Source of the DNA: Eubacterium sp. ER2
Lineage (GTDB): Bacteria; Bacillota; Clostridia; Lachnospirales; Lachnospiraceae
Assembly: GCF_000765215.1 (NCBI RefSeq)
Contig: NZ_JPJE01000047.1
Coordinates: 1 to 38,511, forward strand
DNA length: 38,511 nt
Direction of reading: 5' to 3'
The position numbers and the translations under genes are program-made. Shown here piece after piece: positions 7,855-15,547 of this stretch; the stretch's first letter is position 1, and every line of letters starts with the position of its first letter. The notes below the pieces were generated by a model. The model did no database searches, had not been told where the DNA came from, and saw only the letters and a list, made by a program, of their open reading frames with translations.

Positions 7855-9168
7855 ATGATACAAAAACTGAATACTTTATTTAATGGATTACATACATTTA
7901 TCATCCTCTGGGCCACCCAGGGATTCTCAGCCCTTGGCAGCTCCATGACGAGCTACGCCCTTGTCATATGGGCCTACCAGCAGGAGAGGTCGGCTCTGGC
8001 CTCCTCCCTTCTGACTGTGTGTTCCTACGCCCCCTATGTGCTGCTGAGCATTTTTGCGGGAGCCTTAAGCGACCGCTGGAACAAAAAGCTCACCATGCTG
8101 GTGTGCGACAGCTTTGCGGCCCTGTGCACGCTTTCCGTCCTGGCCCTCCTTGCGACCGGACGCCTGGAGCTTTGGCACCTCTATGTGGTCAACGCCTTGA
8201 GCGGTCTTGGGAACACCCTGCAGCAGCCCGCCTCGGATGTGGCGGTGAGCCTTTTGACTCCCAGAGAGCAGTACCAGAAGGCAGCGGGGATGCGGGCCTT
8301 TTCCAACTCCCTTGTGACTATACTGGCGCCGGTTTTCGCCACAGCCCTTCTGTCGGCCCTGGGCATTTACGCGGTCATCGCCTTTGACCTTCTCACCTTC
8401 ACGGCAGCCTTCCTCTGTCTGGTCTTCTTTGTGAAGATACCGGAGCGGGATCTGTCCAAAGGCTCTGAGGGACAGTCGTCTGTGCTGGTGGCTGCCGGCC
8501 AGGGCCTGCGCTACCTGGGGGAAAACCGGGGGATCCTGGATCTCATCCTCTTTCTGGCCTCCATCAACCTGGTGGCCTCGGTGTACAATGCGGCCCTTCC
8601 CGCCATGCTTCTCTCCAGAAACGGGGGAAGCCAGGGGGCTCTGGCATTGGTATCCGCATGTACAGGCCTGGCAAATGTGGCAGGCAGCGCCATCGCCACC
8701 TTCCTGCCGGCACCCAGGAGCCGGGTCAGAGCCATCTGCCTCTCCCTCCTCTTTGCCATGAGCACGGAAAACTTTCTTCTTGCTCTTGGACGGAGCACCC
8801 CTGTGTGGTGCCTGGGAGCTGTCCTTGGCTGGCTCTTCATCCCGGTCATGAACACCAACATGGATGCCCTCTTCCGCACCCACATACCCTTGGAGATGCA
8901 GGGGCGGGTCTACTCCGCGAGAAATACTCTGCAGTTTTTCACCATACCTGTAGGCTATCTGCTGGGCGGTGTTCTCGTAGACCGGGTCTTTGAGCCCTTT
9001 ATGGCAGGCCAGGACAGGGGCAGCATCCCGTCCATCCTGTTTGGCACTGGAAAGGGATCAGGCGCAGCCTTTCTGTTCTTTGTGATCGCATTTGCAGGCA
9101 TACTGGTATGCCTCTACTTCCAGAGAGACAGGCATATATGGGAGCTGGAGGGCAAAAGAAACGATTAA
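7855..9168 (+). CDS. MFS drug efflux transporter (macrolide-exporter-like)
   Basis: A 437-residue major facilitator protein with about twelve membrane segments, in the group of MefA-like exporters. Motif A appears as GALSDRWNKKLTMLVCD between helices 2 and 3, with GLGNTLQQPASDVAVSLL and PVFATALLSALGIY further on. An upstream in-frame start at 7816 exists, but AAAGGAG lies 7 bases before the ATG at 7855. It should export a hydrophobic antibiotic or toxin using the proton gradient; the substrate is not known. It stands divergent from marR-MATE. Its leader suggests drug-responsive control. Confidence 0.88.
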   Translation: MIQKLNTLFNGLHTFIILWATQGFSALGSSMTSYALVIWAYQQERSALASSLLTVCSYAPYVLLSIFAGALSDRWNKKLTMLVCDSFAALCTLSVLALLATGRLELWHLYVVNALSGLGNTLQQPASDVAVSLLTPREQYQKAAGMRAFSNSLVTILAPVFATALLSALGIYAVIAFDLLTFTAAFLCLVFFVKIPERDLSKGSEGQSSVLVAAGQGLRYLGENRGILDLILFLASINLVASVYNAALPAMLLSRNGGSQGALALVSACTGLANVAGSAIATFLPAPRSRVRAICLSLLFAMSTENFLLALGRSTPVWCLGAVLGWLFIPVMNTNMDALFRTHIPLEMQGRVYSARNTLQFFTIPVGYLLGGVLVDRVFEPFMAGQDRGSIPSILFGTGKGSGAAFLFFVIAFAGILVCLYFQRDRHIWELEGKRND

Positions 9169-9188
9169 ATTTACACCAATAAAATGTG

Positions 9189-9216
9189 CAGGCGCAGACT
9201 TCTCGGTCTGCGCCTG
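9189..9216 (+). terminator. Strong stem-loop after the MFS gene
   Basis: A perfect 11-bp stem CAGGCGCAGAC / GTCTGCGCCTG with loop TTCTCG, 20 bases after the MFS stop and before the next ribosome site. No U-run follows, so it is not a classic terminator. It may partially terminate or protect the upstream message from 3' decay. Confidence 0.45.
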
Positions 9217-9245
9217 TATGCCATACATTTCCAGGAGGAAACAAA

Positions 9246-9767
9246 ATGAACGGATTTATACTGCTGCTTCCCTTTTTCTTTATCAGGTTCGTCGTCCTGG
9301 CATTTCTTGACAAAGCCTCTCTACAAAGAGCAGCCATGTTTGCACCCCTGAAGGGAAACGAAAAACCAGCTTATTACATATATCAGTTGACAAATGCAGG
9401 AATTATTCTCTATCCTTTCTTCCTCACAGTAAAGCCGGCTCTGTCCCCATTCTTCCTCCTTGGGCTCATCTGCTATCTTCTGGGACTGCTCCTCTGTCTG
9501 GTCACGGTGGCGGCCTTCGCCTCGCCGGATGAAAACGGGCTCAACACTGACGGAATTTACCGCTTTTCCCGCAATCCCATGTATGTCTCTTACTTTTTCT
9601 GCTTTCTTGGGATAGCGCTGCTGACTAGGTCACTGCTCCTGCTCGGGGTCGTCCTCCCATTTCAGGTCAGCGGCCATTTCATCATCCTCTCCGAGGAGAG
9701 ATGGTGCCGCGAGAAGTTCGGGGCGGCATATGAGGAGTACTGCCGGAAAGCGCGGCGGTATATATAA
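9246..9767 (+). CDS. Isoprenylcysteine carboxyl methyltransferase (ICMT/PEMT)-like membrane protein
   Basis: A 173-residue protein with four or five hydrophobic helices and the ICMT/PEMT signature near the C-terminus: LNTDGIYRFSRNPMYVSYFF, then LSEERWCREKFGAAYEEYCRKARRYI. In this superfamily the RxPxY-type segment and the final E-E-x-Y helix bind S-adenosylmethionine at the membrane surface. Bacterial members methylate lipids or small molecules, and many have no assigned substrate. The start at 9246 follows AGGAGG closely. It is likely cotranscribed with the MFS gene, 77 bases upstream, though a hairpin lies between. Confidence 0.8.
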   Translation: MNGFILLLPFFFIRFVVLAFLDKASLQRAAMFAPLKGNEKPAYYIYQLTNAGIILYPFFLTVKPALSPFFLLGLICYLLGLLLCLVTVAAFASPDENGLNTDGIYRFSRNPMYVSYFFCFLGIALLTRSLLLLGVVLPFQVSGHFIILSEERWCREKFGAAYEEYCRKARRYI

Positions 9768-9816
9768 ATATATATGAGTAAGGTCAGCTCCTGCGGCCAA
9801 ACAGGCAGGTCTCCTC

Positions 9817-10803
9817 TCATTCCCCCTGGTATTCTGTCAGGGAATACCTCTCTCCTTCCGCTTCAAACACCTCTTCAAAGGGCAGGCCCTCCCGGTAGAT
9901 CCATCTCTTGATGTAGACCGGGCTCATCACAAACAGCCTCTCGTTTTTCAGGCCGGAATACCTCTCAAAGGAGCCGGGAAAATGCTTTCTGTACAGTCCG
10001 GCAAATCTCTCATTTTCCATGGGATGTCCCAGCTCCCTGCAGACGCCCTCAATCTGTATATTGTCCATGCACAGAGCCGCCTTCTTATTCTCCGCAAGCT
10101 GCCTGTACTTGAGGAAGGTTTGGTCTGTCTGAAAATACAGAAGCCCCTCCATCTGGATAATGCTCATCATCCTGGAGGAAACTCTGTCTTTCGCGGCAGT
10201 GGAGAGCACCATCTTCTTCGCCTCGCCAAAGGCTGCCCAGAAAGAGCTCTGCTGCCTTCGAAACTCATTTTCATGGTTCCTGGCGTACTGCAGGAGCTCC
10301 GGCGTCCCGGACCAGTACCGGACGCCCCAGTGTTCAAAATCCCATTCCTCCATATAGTCGTTGCACTCATAGTCAATATAATATAAGACGCCCTCCCGCA
10401 GGATAAAGTTGGTGGGAAAATAATCGATGTTAAGTCCTGCCGTGCCGAGGCGGAGGCACATGTCTTCGACCTGCTCCTGGCAGATTTCCGGCAGCACACC
10501 TCTAAGCACGAGGTCATACACGGTCTCTCCCTCTATGAACTCCTTGACGATCCTCTCCTTCTCCCGATCCACGTCCAGCAGCTCTGGCATGGGAATTCCA
10601 ATATTTCTCAGTCTTTTATAGTCCTGCAGCTCCGACTCCAGCTTATCCCCGAACTGGTAGTAATCGCAGGGCTCATGGTGGATCTGCTTTAAGACCACGT
10701 AGTTTCCTCCCGCAAGGGCCAGGTAGGAATAGCCGCCCTTCCCTTTCCCCAGAAGCTTCAGAATAGTGTACTTTGTTCCGTTTACAATGACTGTCTGTTC
10801 CAC
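9817..10803 (-). CDS. Atypical protein kinase domain fused to PNPOx-like flavin-binding domain
   Basis: A 328-residue two-domain protein. Residues 1-180 look like a small protein-kinase-like fold: Gly-rich loop LLGKGKGGYSYL (17-28), VVLKQ with Lys39, hinge IVKEFIEGETVYD, a catalytic loop IDYFPTNF with Asp127 and Asn132, and IDYE with Asp144 at the metal-binding place. Residues from about 188 resemble split-barrel pyridoxamine-phosphate-oxidase-like proteins: KKMVLSTAAKDRVSSRMMS, LYFQTDQTFLKY, IQIEGVCRELGHP. The upstream TTG start is rejected because AAGGGGAG precedes the GTG at 10803. It is third in an operon with a nitrilase and a flavin reductase. The fusion is in frame with almost no linker. 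Substrates are unknown. Confidence 0.78.
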   Translation of the reverse strand: MEQTVIVNGTKYTILKLLGKGKGGYSYLALAGGNYVVLKQIHHEPCDYYQFGDKLESELQDYKRLRNIGIPMPELLDVDREKERIVKEFIEGETVYDLVLRGVLPEICQEQVEDMCLRLGTAGLNIDYFPTNFILREGVLYYIDYECNDYMEEWDFEHWGVRYWSGTPELLQYARNHENEFRRQQSSFWAAFGEAKKMVLSTAAKDRVSSRMMSIIQMEGLLYFQTDQTFLKYRQLAENKKAALCMDNIQIEGVCRELGHPMENERFAGLYRKHFPGSFERYSGLKNERLFVMSPVYIKRWIYREGLPFEEVFEAEGERYSLTEYQGE

Positions 10804-10817
10804 GCTTTCTCTCCCCT

Positions 10818-11465
10818 TCAATCGTATTTCTCAATCTTCACCGTCCCGATGGCCGACAGATCCGGCTCCCCGGTGACAAGGTTCTGGGGCGAGGGCACAA
10901 GCATCATAAAGCCCTCCTCCCCGTATCTTTTCGCATAGCCCTGGGCGTAGTCCTCCTCCACGGACATGTGCTCCACTTTTCCGATGACCATGGCCGCCAT
11001 GCCGGCGCCGCTTAAGTCCTGCACGTCCCGCAGAGTGCACTCCATGGTCAGGAACGCCTCCCTTATCACCGGGGCATGGATGGACCTGGCCTCCTCCAGA
11101 GTGAAATTCCCTGGCTGAAACTCATCGCTGTCGTACTCGTTATGGAAAATAGTCTCTGTCAGCCTGTCATAACAGCTGATGGGCAGGAAATTGACGCAGA
11201 AGCATCTCTCCCGCAGGATGTTGGCGTAGGTGTGGGTGTGCTGGTACAGATTGCCCATGACCGCGAAAAAGGCGGTCTTGTCCCCGTGAAAGCAGCTCCA
11301 GCTGTGGAGGCACACATTGGGCTTCCCGTTCTCCTTCCATGTAGTGATGGCAAAGAGCGCGCCGGGGACAGCGGCGGTCGTCTCAAAGTGGGAGAAAAGC
11401 TGGAACTCCTCCGGGTACAGGGATTTGAAATATCCGGGGAACTCTTTCCCAATCTCAATCTTCAT
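10818..11465 (-). CDS. Flavin reductase-like FMN-binding split-barrel protein
   Basis: A 215-residue protein of the flavoredoxin/flavin-reductase family. Visible family features are the early PGALFAITTW strand, NGKPNVCLHSWSCFHGDK, a long FMN-contacting region around HTHTYANILRERCFCVNFLP, and FHNEYDSDEFQPGNFTLEEA. AAGGAGG abuts a first ATG at 11474, so the ATG at 11465, 9 bases further, is preferred. It likely binds FMN and moves electrons from NAD(P)H or a partner to a flavin or substrate. It lies between the nitrilase gene and the kinase-PNPOx fusion, 14 bases before the latter, in one operon. Confidence 0.85.
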   Translation of the reverse strand: MKIEIGKEFPGYFKSLYPEEFQLFSHFETTAAVPGALFAITTWKENGKPNVCLHSWSCFHGDKTAFFAVMGNLYQHTHTYANILRERCFCVNFLPISCYDRLTETIFHNEYDSDEFQPGNFTLEEARSIHAPVIREAFLTMECTLRDVQDLSGAGMAAMVIGKVEHMSVEEDYAQGYAKRYGEEGFMMLVPSPQNLVTGEPDLSAIGTVKIEKYD

Positions 11466-11527
11466 GTTCTGCATCCTCCTTCTTAAAAATCAGGATTTTA
11501 TAAATGACTATACGCGGTTGCCCCCGG

Positions 11528-12286
11528 CTATATCCGGTGGTCACTCCTGACAAAGGGCTCCTCCGATCCGGCCTGCAGGATACACATGTCTCTTGAGCCC
11601 GGAAGCTCCGGCAGGTACGCCACCCCGTCAAAGACGGTGGAGCCCCCGTTGCAGTCCGGTACTGTGCCCGGGTAATTGCAGGTACAGATGGCCGTCATGT
11701 TCTCAAAGGCCCTGGCCCGGATCTGGGAGAGCCGGTTGATCTCCATGGGACAGGCGTTGGGCACGAGAATGAGCTCCGCCCCCTTCAGCATCAGAATTCT
11801 GGCGCTCTCCGGAAATTCCCGGTCATAGCATATCATGGCTCCGGTCTTCACCGGGCCCAGGGGCGTGTCCAGGTCTGCCACATAGAAATCCTCTCCCGGC
11901 AACAGGTCCGCCTCCGCCCCGAACTCGCAGGTGTGCACCTTTGCGTAGGTGAGGACCCTCTCCCCGTTCCGATCAAATAGTGCCAGCGCATTGCGGCATC
12001 CCGCTCCGCATTTTTCCAGAAATGTAATGCCGATGGCCATGGAAAGCTCCCGGGCCAGCTCGCCAAAAGCCCGGACAAAGGGGCCATCCGCCGGAACCGC
12101 CTCCTTTTTCCACTCCTCATAGTTCCTGCTGCCTATATCGTAGCCACAGCTCCACATCTCCGGAAAAAGGGCGATGTGTGCTCCCATCTTTTTCGCTTCT
12201 TTACAGTATTCTATCCCCTTCTTCAGATTGCCCTCCAGCGTGCCGCAGGGGGCAATCTGGAGGAGGGCTGTCCTCAACAGCTCCAT
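11528..12286 (-). CDS. Carbon-nitrogen hydrolase (nitrilase superfamily)
   Basis: A 252-residue enzyme with the full catalytic triad: Glu43 in LFPEMWSCGYD, Lys116 in TYAKVHTCEFG and Cys153 in AMICYDREFPESAR. These proteins hydrolyse amide or nitrile C-N bonds in small metabolites. This one is short, like the amidase/omega-amidase branch, and its substrate is not evident. The ATG at 12286 is chosen because AAGGAGAG lies just upstream, while the earlier ATG at 12304 has none. It is first of three genes in the minus operon and divergent from the flavodoxin operon, sharing its control region. Confidence 0.92.
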   Translation of the reverse strand: MELLRTALLQIAPCGTLEGNLKKGIEYCKEAKKMGAHIALFPEMWSCGYDIGSRNYEEWKKEAVPADGPFVRAFGELARELSMAIGITFLEKCGAGCRNALALFDRNGERVLTYAKVHTCEFGAEADLLPGEDFYVADLDTPLGPVKTGAMICYDREFPESARILMLKGAELILVPNACPMEINRLSQIRARAFENMTAICTCNYPGTVPDCNGGSTVFDGVAYLPELPGSRDMCILQAGSEEPFVRSDHRI

Positions 12287-12312
12287 ATCCTTCTCTCCTT
12301 CCATTTGCCTAT

Positions 12313-12341
12313 ACTATATCTGTCTTTCAAAGTCCTGACAA
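12313..12341 (-). promoter_or_regulatory. Promoter of the nitrilase operon
   Basis: Minus-strand -35 TTGTCA (12336-12341), 17-base spacer, -10 TATAGT (12313-12318). The start would lie about 20 bases before the ATG. It is back to back with the flavodoxin promoter, 14 bases between -35 boxes, so one regulator bound at 12356-12370 could affect both. Confidence 0.7.
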
Positions 12342-12355
12342 GTATCATCAGCATC

Positions 12356-12370
12356 TTGACGCAATGTCAA
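12356..12370. promoter_or_regulatory. Operator copy 1, TGACRCARTGTCA palindrome
   Basis: TTGACGCAATGTCAA, a 15-bp sequence with 5-bp arms TTGAC/GTCAA, overlapping the -35 box of the plus promoter. It matches the second copy in the 13-base core TGACRCARTGTCA. Confidence 0.6.
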
Positions 12371-12384
12371 CAAAAGAATATAAT
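12356..12384 (+). promoter_or_regulatory. Promoter of the flavodoxin-AKR-monooxygenase operon
   Basis: -35 TTGACG (12356-12361), 17-base spacer, -10 TATAAT (12379-12384): a near-consensus promoter. One palindrome covers its -35 box and a second lies just after the start site, so it is probably repressed until needed. Confidence 0.8.
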
Positions 12385-12389
12385 AATAT

Positions 12390-12408
12390 TGCTGACACAG
12401 TGTCAGCA
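12390..12408. promoter_or_regulatory. Operator copy 2, TGACRCARTGTCA palindrome
   Basis: TGCTGACAC-A-GTGTCAGCA, a perfect 9-bp inverted repeat around one base, centred at 12399 at about +8 of the flavodoxin promoter. Its centre is 36 bases from that of copy 1. Neither a TetR, MarR nor HxlR gene is adjacent, so the binding protein is not identified. Confidence 0.65.
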
Positions 12409-12453
12409 TTTCATGTAAACAATACGGGAGACAATCAGATTGGAGGAATGTAA

Positions 12454-12981
12454 ATGAAACATGTTTTAATTCTTTCAGCAAGCCCGAGGAAAAACGGAAA
12501 CTCGGACATTCTCTGCCGCCAGTTTATGCGCGGCGCTCAGGATGCCGGGCACAGGACAGAGTTAATCTCTCTGTACGATAAAAGCACTGAATTCTGCCGG
12601 GCCTGCTACGCCTGCTTCACAACAGGCAGAGGCGTCCTCAGGGACGATATGGAAGAAATTCTCGATAAAATGCAGCAGGCAGACGTCATCGTTGTGGCGA
12701 CGCCCACCTATTTCTACTCTATGAACGGAAAGCTGAAGACAGTGATCGACCGCTTTCTTCCCAGATGGCAAAATCTCGGCGGACATGATGTCTATCTGAT
12801 CATCACCGGACATGACAGAAAAGAAGGGCTGAAGCTCGTGGAGGAAGAGCTGAACACAATCTTTACCGGCCTGGGAAACCAGGTCAAAGGCTGTATCTGG
12901 GGAGAGGAAGTCTGGCAAAAAGGTGAAGTGGAAAACACAAAGGCTATGGACGAAGCCTATCAGGCCGGCAGTCACATATAA
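12454..12981 (+). CDS. Flavodoxin-fold NAD(P)H-dependent oxidoreductase
   Basis: A 175-residue protein of the NADPH-dependent FMN reductase/iron-sulfur-flavoprotein fold. The phosphate-binding loop for FMN is SASPRKNGNSD (residues 9-19), followed by strand-helix repeats and VVATPTYFYSMNGKLKTVIDR for the flavin ring. A CRACYACF cysteine pair resembles that of iron-sulfur flavoproteins, but the compact four-cysteine cluster is not complete. GGAGG lies just before the start. It is the first gene of an operon with an aldo/keto reductase and a quinol-monooxygenase-like protein. This fits reduction or detoxification of quinones, nitro or carbonyl compounds. Confidence 0.9.
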   Translation: MKHVLILSASPRKNGNSDILCRQFMRGAQDAGHRTELISLYDKSTEFCRACYACFTTGRGVLRDDMEEILDKMQQADVIVVATPTYFYSMNGKLKTVIDRFLPRWQNLGGHDVYLIITGHDRKEGLKLVEEELNTIFTGLGNQVKGCIWGEEVWQKGEVENTKAMDEAYQAGSHI

Positions 12982-13002
12982 TTTGGATAAGGAGGAAACA
13001 AA

Positions 13003-14007
13003 ATGGAATACACAAAACTTGGGAACACAGATATAGAAGTGTCAAAGCTCTGTGTGGGCTGCATGAGCTTTGGAAAAGCCGGCACAATGCATGACTGGAC
13101 AGTGGATGAGTCCGCCACAGAAAAGATCGTAAAACACGCCCTGGATCTGGGCATCAATTTCTTCGACACAGCCAACGGATATTCAGAGGGCACCAGCGAG
13201 GAATACCTGGGCCGCGCGCTCAAAAAGAATATCGCGAGAGACAAGGTCGTCATCGCCTCAAAGGTCTACTTCAATCCGGGAAGGCTTTCTTCCGAGGCCA
13301 TCCACCGGGAGATGGACGGAAGCCTGAAGCGTCTCGGCACGGATTACCTGGATCTGTATATCATCCACAGGTTTGATTACGAGACGCCCATCGAGGAGAC
13401 CATGGAGGCACTGAACGATCTTGTGGTGTCCGGAAAGGTGCGGGCCATCGGGGCCTCGGCCATGTACGGATACCAGTTCTACAATATGCAGCTGGCCGCC
13501 AGGGATAACGGGTGGACACCCTTTGTGGCGATGGAAAATCACTACAATCTGCTCTACCGGGAGGATGAGCGGGAGCTGATCCCCATCTGCCGCCAGATGA
13601 ATGTATCCCTCATGCCCTACAGCCCTCTCGCGGCGGGACACCTCACCCGGCCGGAATGGAATTCCGACTCTCTCCGCAGCAAAACCGATCGGGCAGCGAT
13701 GGGAAAATATGACAGCACCCAGGAGCAGGATATGGAGATTGTCCGCCGCGTCCACTCTCTGTCGGAAAAATACGGCGTGAAGATGCAGCAGATCGCGCTG
13801 GCATGGGAGTGGGCCAAGGGTGTGGCGTCTCCCATCATCGGAGCCACAAAAGCCGCGCATTTTGACGATGCCGCAGGGGCATTTTCCGTAAAGCTCACCA
13901 AGGAAGACATCGCTTTTCTGGAGGAGCCCTATGTGCCCCACAGGATCGTGGGAGCCATTGACCATAATCCGGCAGACGGCGTCATGCTGCTGGACGAAAA
14001 GAAATAA
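13003..14007 (+). CDS. Aldo/keto reductase
   Basis: A 334-residue TIM-barrel NADPH-dependent reductase of the YajO/IolS-like group. Catalytic residues are visible: Asp55 and Tyr60 in FFDTANGY, the lysine in VVIASKVYF and the histidine in LYIIHRFDYETP. The cofactor end is present as SPIIGATKAAHFDDAAGAFSVKLT. It reduces aldehydes or ketones. AAGGAGG lies 8 bases before the ATG. It is 21 bases after the flavodoxin gene and 35 bases before the monooxygenase-like gene, in the same operon. Confidence 0.94.
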   Translation: MEYTKLGNTDIEVSKLCVGCMSFGKAGTMHDWTVDESATEKIVKHALDLGINFFDTANGYSEGTSEEYLGRALKKNIARDKVVIASKVYFNPGRLSSEAIHREMDGSLKRLGTDYLDLYIIHRFDYETPIEETMEALNDLVVSGKVRAIGASAMYGYQFYNMQLAARDNGWTPFVAMENHYNLLYREDERELIPICRQMNVSLMPYSPLAAGHLTRPEWNSDSLRSKTDRAAMGKYDSTQEQDMEIVRRVHSLSEKYGVKMQQIALAWEWAKGVASPIIGATKAAHFDDAAGAFSVKLTKEDIAFLEEPYVPHRIVGAIDHNPADGVMLLDEKK

Positions 14008-14042
14008 AATCCTATCAATTTCAGAGAAGCGAGGTATATGAA

Positions 14043-14375
14043 ATGAGCATCACAATGAATTTATATTATACAGGCGAGAGCGGCAATGCGCGCAGGTTTG
14101 CCGAGGAGATGGAGAAAAGCGGGACAGCCGCGCGGATCCGGTCAGAAGCCGGGAACGAGAAATACGATTACTTCTTCCCCATGAAGGATCCTGAGACAGT
14201 ACTGCTGATCGACAGCTGGAGAGATCAGGAGGCACTCGACGCCCATCACGCCTCACCTATGATGGAGACCATCGCTCAGCTCCGGGAGAAATACGATCTG
14301 CATATGAGAGCGGAAAGATACGTGTCTGACAGCGAAGGGATTTCCGCTTCAGACTCAAAATTCATCAAAAAATAG
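14043..14375 (+). CDS. Quinol monooxygenase / ABM-domain protein (YgiN-like)
   Basis: A 110-residue antibiotic-biosynthesis-monooxygenase fold protein. Typical ABM features are the N-terminal strand MSITMNLYYTGE, an acidic helix, ETVLLIDSWRDQEALDAHHAS and PMMETIAQLREKYDLHM. These small dimeric proteins act on quinols or polycyclic compounds, or simply bind them. The ribosome site is a modest GAGG. It is last in the flavodoxin operon, before a strong bidirectional terminator. Confidence 0.85.
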   Translation: MSITMNLYYTGESGNARRFAEEMEKSGTAARIRSEAGNEKYDYFFPMKDPETVLLIDSWRDQEALDAHHASPMMETIAQLREKYDLHMRAERYVSDSEGISASDSKFIKK

Positions 14376-14389
14376 GGTTAAAACAAAGA

Positions 14390-14425
14390 AAATCGCTGAG
14401 GCCGCAAGACTTCAGCGATTTTTTT
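14390..14425. terminator. Bidirectional Rho-independent terminator
   Basis: A 10-bp stem AAATCGCTGA (14390-14399) / TCAGCGATTT (14412-14421) followed by a T run, with an A-rich stretch on the other side. It lies between two converging operons and can serve both the plus flavodoxin operon and the minus aldo/keto reductase gene. Confidence 0.9.
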
Positions 14426-14440
14426 GAAATAACCGTCCTT

Positions 14441-15382
14441 CTATTTCATTTCCTTTTCCCAGTAACGGATCACATTCACCTGTGCCCCATCACCAAGTTT
14501 TTCCAACGTCTCGATCTCTTCCGCAGTGAGCTCTATTTCCGCTGCTTTCACAGCGTCCTCCACCTGATAGACCTTCGTCACACCAATGATCGGCAGTGTC
14601 CCTTTGGCGATTGCCCAGGCGACCGGGATCTGCGCGATTGCCGCGTGATGGCGGTCCGCAATCTCTTTCAGCCCCACATTCAGCTTCTCCAGCTTCGGGA
14701 GCATGGGATTATATGTCCTTCCCCGGTCTGAGTCCGCCGGGAACGGATGCTCTGTGTCGTATTTTCCTGTCAGTGCGCCCTGCTCCAGTACCATATAGGA
14801 GAAGAAGATAATGTTATTTTCTTTGCAGTAGTCCAGAATCCCGGAGGTTTCGGAAGACCGGTTCAGAAGGCTGTAGTGGTTCTGGATCGCGGAGATCTTC
14901 AGCCCCTCTTTGGCAAGGATATCCGCTGCCTCTTTGATTTCCGCCAGACTGTGGTTTGAGAGACCGATCTTCCCTATCTTTCCGCTCTTTGCAAGGGGGA
15001 TCAGCTCTGTCACCCATTTTGGCGCGTCCACAGGGTTGTGTATCCAGTAAAAATCCATATAATCTGTCCCCAGCAGCTCTGCGCTTTTTTCATACAGTGC
15101 GGTCACTGCATTTTCTGCTGCTGGATCCGCACACTGCGGGGTAAATTTATCTGAGATCAAATAGCTGTCTCTTGGGATTGTTCTGAGGAAATCCCCCAGC
15201 ACCTTTTCAGAGGTTCCCATCCCGTACGCATACGCGGTATCCCAGAGATTGAGTCCTGCTTTCATCGCTGCGTCAAATACAGGCCTGAGAGTTTCCGGCG
15301 CAAGGTTTCCTCCAAATGTACCGTCATTTCCCCACGCCCATGCCCCAAGAGCAATCCTGGGAATATCTTTTATTTCTGCCAT
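14441..15382 (-). CDS. Aldo/keto reductase
   Basis: A 313-residue enzyme of the same superfamily as the plus-strand reductase but clearly a different branch. Key sites are LNLWDTAYAYGMGTSEKVLG (catalytic Asp and Tyr), YLISDKFTPQ (Lys) and DFYWIHNPVDAP (His), with an IIGVTKVYQVEDAV cofactor segment. GGAGGG lies 7 bases before the ATG at 15382, so the open TTG extension is not used. It has its own promoter with a dyad in the spacer and shares a 14-bp element with the flavodoxin gene at 18867. It ends the minus redox cluster. Confidence 0.93.
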   Translation of the reverse strand: MAEIKDIPRIALGAWAWGNDGTFGGNLAPETLRPVFDAAMKAGLNLWDTAYAYGMGTSEKVLGDFLRTIPRDSYLISDKFTPQCADPAAENAVTALYEKSAELLGTDYMDFYWIHNPVDAPKWVTELIPLAKSGKIGKIGLSNHSLAEIKEAADILAKEGLKISAIQNHYSLLNRSSETSGILDYCKENNIIFFSYMVLEQGALTGKYDTEHPFPADSDRGRTYNPMLPKLEKLNVGLKEIADRHHAAIAQIPVAWAIAKGTLPIIGVTKVYQVEDAVKAAEIELTAEEIETLEKLGDGAQVNVIRYWEKEMK

Positions 15383-15419
15383 GTTATTTCCCTCCAATAT
15401 TTATTTAATTTCTATAATT

Positions 15420-15457
15420 ATTATAAAAAGCGTTCCCGCTTAAGTCTAATACCTGTC
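15420..15457 (-). promoter_or_regulatory. Promoter of the minus aldo/keto reductase with shared GACARGTATTAGAC element
   Basis: Minus strand: GACAGGTATTAGAC (15444-15457), whose TTAGAC serves as -35 (15444-15449), an 18-base spacer, and -10 TATAAT (15420-15425). Inside the spacer lies AAGCG-N4-CGCTT (15428-15441). An identical layout occurs upstream of the flavodoxin gene at 18867-19352. A dyad inside a lengthened spacer is typical of MerR-type activation. The rest of 15458-15547 shows no gene. Confidence 0.65.
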
Positions 15458-15547
15458 AATCATCATTTTTCATGCCCCACATGTATAATTCTGAGCAGCG
15501 GATACTTTAACGGCTTGCCATCCCATCCAGGCACAGAAAATATCCTG

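Noticed and set aside
8065-8883. Minus-strand open frame of 272 codons inside the MFS gene
   Set aside because: It is a shadow of a GC-rich gene: rich in Gly, His and Gln, no family, no start signal.
9189-9216. Classic Rho-independent terminator after the MFS gene
   Set aside because: The stem is perfect but no U-run follows, so it is kept only as a stem-loop.
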